From Kappaphycus alvarezii (Eukaryota; Rhodophyta; Florideophyceae; Gigartinales; Solieriaceae), in contig NADL03000691.1 in assembly GCA_002205965.3 (NCBI GenBank), forward strand, positions 496,001-560,000: a DNA stretch of 64,000 bases, in the 5' to 3' direction. Numbering within the stretch: position 1 is the stretch's first letter; each line of letters begins with the position of its first letter. This document shows positions 58,092 to 64,000 of the stretch, one piece after another. Below the pieces are notes generated by a model that worked only from the letters and a program-made list of their open reading frames with translations, was not told the DNA's origin and did not search any database. The translations under genes and the position numbers were made by a program.

Positions 58092-59084
58092 CATGATCCA
58101 GATATTATCATGGGAGGAACTAGGCAGGATTGAGTCCGTGGAGATATTAGAAAATATCTCAACAGCTGGTGAGCAATTCCTCTGTTATCTATTTTTCGTA
58201 TAGGGTTTATCTGATCCAGAAAGATGTGGCGATGGGACCTTCAATGGCGGGATGTTTTGAAATATTCCAAAGGTGAATGAACAGTCTTTAAATTTCCATA
58301 TTCTGCACATGGATTTTCCGCATGTAGGAAATTACGAGAAAAGAAATCTAGATCAACAGTAGTACATAGTGTTAAATCTGATGTCAAGACGAGGAAAAAC
58401 TACTGAACTAATATTTAGTAAACTAAATGATCTGGTTCTCTAATGTTTAAAAAGTGCAGTTCGGCTATCCCCGGTGTATGCTAGTAGATGAAACGGGGGA
58501 TTCGAAATTATTGGGGACACACGCCTCGGACATTGAAATCGAACTACTTTGTACGAATCACATAGAGAATCTTAGACAATAATTTACTCATCTGTCTTTT
58601 CTAGTGTTAGAACATGTAGAGCAAACAGTCAAGGAACTTGTCTTCCAGCGATATAAGCGCCGTTCTTACTAACATTACGTTAGAGTACTTGCTTCTTTTA
58701 CATTTCATTCGTTTCTTTAGCACCTTTGTCATTCCGTGGTTACCGCAGATTGTAACAGCACTGCAGAATCTTCGCATTGCACTTGCTTTGTAACTCGCTG
58801 TAGAAAGAAATTGCAATCCCTGGAAACATGTCCTAGTGTTTTCATTATCACAACCAGAAAGATCCACTCCATGCATTGCCCTGCTTCATATCATGACACA
58901 TGGAATTTTGTTGAAAACTTATCCTCTTTCAGCGGTAATAATAGTGGAAACAGTCCTTTATGATTGTTTTTTTCAACAATTTCTCTACATTCCTGAGGAT
59001 CCTCTTGGAGCCTTGAACAGAATATCGCACACAGAGAGAGTTGGAGGTTAGGAAAAACACGACAATGGGAGCCGAGATAATTTG

Positions 59085-59092
59085 TATAAAAA
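59085..59092 (+). promoter_or_regulatory. TATA box of the cysteine-rich gene (block A')
   Basis: TATAAAAA, about 100 bp upstream of the ATG at 59191. Confidence 0.6.
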
Positions 59093-59190
59093 GTGCCCGT
59101 TATTCGATCTTCGATACTTAATCACCAGACATCTTCTCCGCTCAAAAAATCTACTAAACGAAATCTACCATCCTGCAATCGCCGAACACA

Positions 59191-59436
59191 ATGAATGCAT
59201 TCTTCTCTCTGCTCGGGCTCCTTGTGGTCCTCGGATCGATTGATGGAAGCGTCGCCGCTTCGGTGCCAACCTCGGAGCGCTCCTTGGTCTGCCCTTGCGT
59301 CTGCCTGCCCGATTACTATCTCGCTGATTACTTGTGCTCTTCATCTTACGGATACGGTTGCAAGGTATTCGCATGCAGCTATGGATTCACGTGCTGTAAT
59401 CCTAAAGGAAAAGGAGGTGTTGTGATCGGGATGTGA
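59191..59436 (+). CDS. Small secreted cysteine-rich protein, copy in block A'
   Basis: 81 codons with the same signal peptide (FFSLLGLLVVLGSIDGSVAA) and the same eight-cysteine pattern as 13942-14247, ending shortly after NPKGKGG. The DNA after it, to about 59588, is a striking GGNGAT-type low-complexity tract. Relative to the block A copy the frame length differs, so about one break is likely in one of them. TATA box and leader are conserved. Confidence 0.55.
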   Translation: MNAFFSLLGLLVVLGSIDGSVAASVPTSERSLVCPCVCLPDYYLADYLCSSSYGYGCKVFACSYGFTCCNPKGKGGVVIGM

Positions 59437-59627
59437 CAACTGGAGATGGCGGCGACGGCGGGGATGGCGGTGATGGCGGGCAGGGCGGAAATGTGATCGG
59501 ATCCGGGAATGCTAACGGGAACGGTGATGGTGGCGATGGTGGCGATGGTGGCGACTCGGGTAGCATAGGCATCAACATTGGACATTAGATTGAGGGTGGA
59601 TACGGCCATTGTTAGGCCAGAGCGGAG

Positions 59628-59949
59628 TTGCGGTGTTTCAATGACGCTCGATTACTCATCCGGTTGCGGAACATAAGTTCGTGGATGTACGTGGACAAGA
59701 GGAATCATTTAGGAAGCTTTAAAATGGAATACGTTGAGATTTCTAAAGAACGAGTCAGTGTCGTTTGGCCTGCCTGCGCCACATGGAGCTCTATTACCTC
59801 AAATATTACCAGAAACTTGTATCCACTCAAGGTATGTGATTTTCTGCAACAATTGCTTTGCTGAGGTCACTCGAGCTGTCAATTGCGATATTTCACGAGT
59901 AAAAAGGGAAAAACGGAGGTTTGTTTTCTGTATGAGATATGCTGGCTGA
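59628..59949 (+). pseudogene. Copy of the conserved 106-aa hypothetical ORF (block A')
   Basis: Starts MRCFNDARLLIRLRNISSW and keeps PACATW.SIT. The end FCMRYAG lies in another frame, so this copy is broken relative to 13490-13810. Confidence 0.35.
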
Positions 59950-60059
59950 TAACCAGTTAGCTTGTGCGGCAGTCCACGTGTACGTAAGATTTTATGGCAT
60001 CGCAGACGGCACTCTACTCTGCTCTGCTCTGCCATGCATTAAAATAACCATCAGATTTC

Positions 60060-60145
60060 CCCATTTACTAACGAGTAAATGGGAGACCAGCAAGCAAACA
60101 AGCAGCATTAGGTGTTACTACCAATTGAGAGTGTGGCTGTACAGG
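60060..60145 (+). repeat. RQAAL/SNAACL module copy (block A')
   Basis: The plus strand reads GRPASKQAALGVTTN. The minus strand reads VTPNAACLLAGL-like words. The block A partner is at 13285-13371 and the A'' partner at about 32090-32150. Confidence 0.45.
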
Positions 60146-60941
60146 AATACTTTGCAACCTCGAAAAAACGTTCCATTACAGGACAGGCAATCGTTCTCAC
60201 GAGCTCGTTGACGACGGAGAACGCTGCCGGATACTAGGCTCCGAGCGCTGAGGTGCAGAGAGGAACTAGCCTGCTCTTCCCTGGTAATTAAGATAGAAAA
60301 ATAGGTACGTCTACATTTTCTCTGTGGGGACTGGATTGAGGCTAGTGAGTAGGTTAGTGAAAATTTGGACTCTGGAGTGAAAGTGGGCGAGGGGTTTGAC
60401 GAATGTGAATTTGAGCAAATAATTTAATACCCATCCCTGTAGTGATACTAAACTATAAACATTAGTTAAGACACCAATATTATGAATTTTGTGAATCGTC
60501 GAAGAATACTTTTATCTACTTGTACTGGCCACTTTTCCTATTTTACTCAGGTGTGAATCAATTTTTATAGAGATATTACGAAACGAATAAGCTCGGGAAG
60601 AATGCAACTAAACTTTAGTTAGATTGGCTAGAAAATCATTGCATAATTGTAACCCTTTAGTGATTCCAAATATTTATGAGCTGTACAATACGGCACAGAA
60701 GCGTGCGGAGGGCATTTAGAAATTAACTAGGAATTCAGGCAGTGGGCGGAAACCTGTCACGCCTGCATCACTAGGAGACAAAATGCAAAACGGGTAACAA
60801 AGTGGCGAGGCTCCTGTTGAGGGGAGGAATCGCGACGGGAAGCAGCGAAATAATTAGGGCAGTGGAAGAAACCCTTGCCATCGTCTTCCAAGGCGCCATA
60901 TTGTAGACACCAATGCCGACAATGGAGAGGAAGATATCGTT

Positions 60942-61325
60942 TTGGTCGCAGTAATTGCCGCAATGACGATGTTTCTCGCATTCAGCGAGAGCGTAACGCA
61001 GGGGACTCCGAATGCACAGAAGAAGCCTCTCCGTGTGCACATTCTCCTCCTCTTTTGTTTTCTCTTCGCATCGTCACTCCCACTACGGTACGTTCATGTT
61101 CTTTTCTGCGTGGAAAGTCGCTCTGGCTCTCCGTCTCCGCATCGCGTTATTCCCTGGATCTACTCGCTGTGCGGTCTACTCCCGGCGCTCGGACGACGTC
61201 GCGCTCGTCTTACATCCAAGCGGTCAACATACTTTGACCTGCAAATGCGCAGACGGCGTGACTCGTCGACATCACTGATGCAATTATATGATTGGGACCA
61301 ACAATTTGGCCAACGTCTGCATTGA
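60942..61325 (+). CDS. Conserved 127-aa ORF with a hydrophobic segment
   Basis: Has an N-terminal VAVIAAMTMFLAFSESVTQG, a central hydrophobic run HILLLFCFLFASSLPL (about residues 34-49) that could be a membrane anchor, then RYVHVLFCVESRSGSPSPHR, WIYSLCGLLPALGRRR and a basic C-terminus. Blocks A and A'' keep the WIYSL...LPA.GR and FDL..RRRD words in the same frame with conservative changes. No family is recognised. Alternative frames in the same DNA are also partly open, so frame choice is moderate. Confidence 0.4.
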   Translation: MVAVIAAMTMFLAFSESVTQGTPNAQKKPLRVHILLLFCFLFASSLPLRYVHVLFCVESRSGSPSPHRVIPWIYSLCGLLPALGRRRARLTSKRSTYFDLQMRRRRDSSTSLMQLYDWDQQFGQRLH

Positions 61326-61585
61326 TTAACAATATAGCACGCATATGAATTTGAACTTTGTGGTGGTTGAACAATTACATAGTTTCTGTATTTGTATTCG
61401 CCAGACTGTACTGTGGGCAAACATGACATAGCTTCGATATATAGCTCATCTCCCGGTACGCGTAATAAATGCCGCAAAATGGTATATAATATAGCGCTTG
61501 ACCAAGAAAAGACTTGCAAAACAACCCATGATGTGGGGGCAAAACATGTGACAAGATCTACAGCACAAGTAATGGACCGTGTCCA

Positions 61586-61845
61586 TCAACAACTCCAAAG
61601 GCTTACACGGTCCTCACTCCCTTCGATACGTATTAGCAACTTAGTGACAGCGGCACTCCGCTTTGACAGTAACCTCCAATGCCGCTTGTTTGCTGGCTGG
61701 CCTCCCTTCCACCTTCTGGTAGATTGGAGTGCCATCCACAGCTTTCGACGCATCGTACGGTTTCGCAATTGGCTTGACAATGATACGATATCTGCACTCC
61801 GGTACAAATTTACTGGATACCAACCCACATATCTACCACAGTAAA
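61586..61845 (-). pseudogene. KPI.KPY.ASK..DGTP exon with RQAAL module
   Basis: The minus strand reads SSKFVPECRYRIIVKPIAKP, YDASKAVDGTPIYQKVEG, then RPASKQAALEVTVKAECRCH and a stop. This is the clearest copy in which the two words lie in one continuous frame. Related copies are at 18165-18290 and 49.7-50.0 kb. Family unknown. Confidence 0.45.
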
Positions 61846-61859
61846 TTAACCCACATTTA

Positions 61860-62280
61860 CACTTAGTGACTTAGCCCTTAGGGGCAGCCCCCATTGCTAT
61901 GGCCCACGTCGGCCCCTTGTTGGGGGTCCCTTCTTCAATAAACGTTCAGCCTACCAACAAAAGAGTTGCTGATAGTCCAGTGAACAAGCAAGCCGTGTTG
62001 GAGGGCTGCATCAGAAAATCCTCGGTAATAAGTCTTTCTCCATGTTTGTCGGCATAGTCTTCGTCGCTTCTCACATGCTGGCGTGCTCTCCGTCTATCCT
62101 GCAAGGACATCCTCTGCACATTCTTTTCACAGACCTAACTTTTATCAGAGTAGTTCTAAGACACGTATGATACACTGGTACTATGCGTATCGTCAACTGA
62201 TTACAAATTTCAGGTATTTTTCTTTACAGTTCAGAGCGATTTCATAAATACTAATATTACCGGTATGTGAGGTTACTGGA
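61860..62280. other. Unassigned stretch
   Basis: A short RQAAL-like word (NKQAVLEGCI, plus strand) occurs at about 61982. A TTAG..CCC..GGG..CCCAC.. segment at 61870-61960 resembles 9130-9210 (CTTAGCACTAAGGGGAACCC, GTCCACATCG.CCC.TT, ACTAAACGTTCA), a further dispersed repeat. No gene. Confidence 0.35.
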
Positions 62281-62284
62281 AGAG

Positions 62285-62388
62285 GTTTTTTATTTTAATA
62301 GGTTTGTTTTGTTTTGATTTTTTTTCTTTTTCTCTTTTTCTCTTTTGTTTCTTTTTGTTTTCTTTCTGTTTTTTCTTTTTCTTAAAAC
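62285..62388. repeat. T/C-rich low-complexity tract
   Basis: About 100 bp, almost pure pyrimidine with repeated TTTTCT and TTTTG units on the plus strand. Confidence 0.7.
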
Positions 62389-62949
62389 TAATTTAATCCT
62401 CGCCTGTTTCCCACCGATACTAATCGAAATGTCCTTCCTGCCCTCTAACGCAAACCTTAGTAGCCGTGGTGGTCTGGCTGCGTCCTTAGTGGTTCAATAG
62501 GCATTCGACCATCCCCAAAAATACCAGGAAGGTTAAAATTCTAGCAGTCCCTGAAGTCATTGCCACTTGAACTTCAAGCTAACCTCCGAAAGTCCAATGA
62601 GACATGAGAAACTTGCTGTTTAATGAGTATTACCCCCTTGAACTTCGGTATACACACCGTAAGTCGAAGGAGACAAGGGACGCCACTGCGTTGAGGAAAA
62701 CAGATAGAACATGACAACCTGGTGGTTGTGGTAGGTAGTTTTTGGGATGTTTGGGTGCTGCTTGCTTCTCCCGGCCTGGACTGAAATTCTCCTCAACCCT
62801 TTTTATATAGACAAGTTAGAAATATCAATATGCGCTGGATACTGTATTCCTAAAAACCTGGAATACAGATAGAATGTAGCCTAGACATTACCTTTTAGCC
62901 AATATGTTGTGCTTGTCGCACTGTGTTGTTGCTCGAAAATCACTGTTTG

Positions 62950-63155
62950 TGGCCCAGAGCCATGCAATATACTTGTACACAGCTCGCGTGATCCAAATTT
63001 GAGGCCATGTTTAATACTGTGCATGACTCTAAGGACCCAAATTAGTGGCCAATTACTGTACTGCATTCCATATAGCTCACACGATCCAAATTTAAGCCCA
63101 CGTACAGTACTGTACATGGATGCCAGGAGCCAAATTTGTGACCGATATTGCACGC
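62950..63155. repeat. Degenerate 44-49-bp tandem repeat, four units
   Basis: A GA.CCAAATT.G.GGCC core recurs at about 62993, 63037, 63086 and 63130. Between cores lie GTACTGTACATG-like palindromic words. No coding sense. Confidence 0.6.
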
Positions 63156-63264
63156 ACTGTGGGCAGTACAATAAATACTATACAACTGAATAGATCTTTC
63201 AAATATTAGTAAAGAACCCCAAATTACCCCCATACTGCACATTTTCTCCAAGACACCATTTGTC

Positions 63265-63475
63265 ATGGGAGTTGCTGCTTTCATTTCAAACGCGAAGGAA
63301 GTGCCATCTAGAAAACGTCTTTGGCCGTCACAGAGGTCGCGAAATATAGGGCCAGTCCCTCAATGGAACAATGTTTGGAGGTTCGACACATTTTTCCGTA
63401 GCGATATTTGCCGTTTGCAGTACCCTCCAATGCAGCTTGTCTCCTTGCTCGCCTCCTATTGGCATTATAGTAATG
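63265..63475 (-). pseudogene. RQAAL-module exon-like copy
   Basis: The minus strand reads RRRARRQAALEGTANGKY, then SIEGLALYFATSVTAKDVF. It aligns with 8044-8260. Upstream 63180-63260 also matches 7985-8060 (ACCCC.AAT..CCCCATACTGC, TCTCCAA.ACAC). Confidence 0.4.
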
Positions 63476-63599
63476 ATCTCTATATTGTTAGTTTTCTATA
63501 GCGATAAATTATACACTGACTTGACAGCCATTCTGCGGTTTCTAGTCAACATATGAATTATAGTAAGCGATGCAAAATTTTCAGTATCCGATCTTTCTC

Positions 63600-63850
63600 C
63601 GAAGAGGGGGGGGAGAAATTAAGGTGCTTAGTTGACTTCTATTTTCCGAAGACCTGAGAGGACAGCCCTGTGTAATGGAAAGTCTGAAAATGAGGCCGAG
63701 TCATGAGGTAATACCTCACAGCGCTGATGTCAGGCCATCTGTTAAGCATGCCGCATTGGGCGAAATTATCGCCGCAGCGTTTCTTTACATAAAGACTTTT
63801 GTTGAGTTCGCAAGACGATCAGATGATCCCCACATCGGTTACCAATCCTC
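63600..63850 (+). pseudogene. RQAAL-module copy of the GVRP type
   Basis: Reads KMRPSHEVIPHSADVRPSV, then KHAALGEIIAAAFLYIKT. The preceding GGGGAGAAATTA..GTG word matches 8408-8425, so 63.2-63.8 kb is a second copy of 7.98-8.62 kb as a whole. The last 150 bp of the window show nothing. Confidence 0.4.
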
Positions 63851-64000
63851 ATAGCGCAGTTTCTGGGAATTTTTTAATGGGCGCAGTGAGTTAGCGAGTA
63901 GTTATAGGTTGTACTTAAGGTCAGAAGTTTAGAATAGCGAGTAAATTATGGGTAGCCAAGGCCACATATTCATCCACCCAGCAAAGTCCTTCACCGTATC

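Larger units (their letters stand above)
56080..61330 (+). repeat. Block A': uninterrupted copy of the duplicated gene block
   Basis: The most complete copy, inverted relative to 12046-17590 and parallel to 27330-33965. It carries all conserved frames and the hairpin without a large insertion. The left edge is at the RQAAL module (about 56085) and the right edge at the end of the 127-aa ORF (61325). Confidence 0.8.

Noticed and set aside
62285-62388. T/C-rich tract as a LINE or SINE poly-A tail on the minus strand.
   Set aside because: No LINE or SINE 3' end is recognisable next to it, so it is only a low-complexity tract.

Overview
The window looks like repeat-rich, gene-poor nuclear DNA of a eukaryote. 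It is A+T-rich, has TATA boxes and dispersed LINE and LTR debris on both strands, and shows no operon layout, rRNA, tRNA or CRISPR. I recognise no conserved housekeeping gene. The mix of Ty3-type gag, copia pol and LINE pieces fits a fungus, oomycete or other protist, but I cannot name the lineage. Everything rests on reading the sequence by eye; identities are impressions, not measured values.

Layout: 1-3.0 kb holds a LINE ORF1-like fragment and repeat family B (copy B1, minus). 3-12 kb is mostly featureless apart from short coding-like modules at 8.0-8.8 kb. 12.05-17.6 kb is block A, about 5.5 kb, which recurs in inverted orientation at 56.1-61.3 kb (A') and in a more diverged, interrupted form at 27.3-34.0 kb (A''). 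Each block carries a small secreted cysteine-rich protein gene with its own TATA box, a second conserved ORF of about 100 aa, and several other conserved open frames. 18.4-20.5 kb is a LINE ORF2 3' end split by a solo-LTR-like element, and 20.8-24.9 kb is repeat B2 split by a second copy of that element. 34.2-35.7 kb and 47.4-48.5 kb hold further copies. 36-43 kb has a few isolated minus-strand open frames that could be exons. 42.8-43.8 kb is repeat B3, followed by a LINE ORF1-like region (43.8-45.8 kb), an unrecognised 230-aa ORF (45.8-46.5 kb) and another LINE ORF2 3' end (48.5-49.1 kb). 50.2-53.5 kb is a fossil Ty3/gypsy-type gag element (minus) and 54.4-55.2 kb a copia-type pol fossil.

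The most unusual object is the 1.2-1.5 kb element present in five long copies and two end fragments. The two best copies begin TG and end CA, and the copy at 18.94-20.40 kb has a perfect 5-bp target duplication (AATAC). They therefore behave like solo LTRs. Inside each, upstream of a TATA box, lies coding sequence for a very acidic protein. About 80 bp after the TATA box is a short hairpin that recurs in the copies. An LTR that encodes an acidic regulator-like protein and also carries a hairpin at the start of its presumed transcript suggests a Tat/TAR- or Bel1-like autoregulatory arrangement; this is inference. All copies are treated as fossils.

A second unusual feature is a short coding-like module (consensus RQAAL-x-x-T-x-x-A-x-C on one strand, SNAACL on the other). 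It occurs at least twelve times in both orientations, with changes concentrated at wobble positions.
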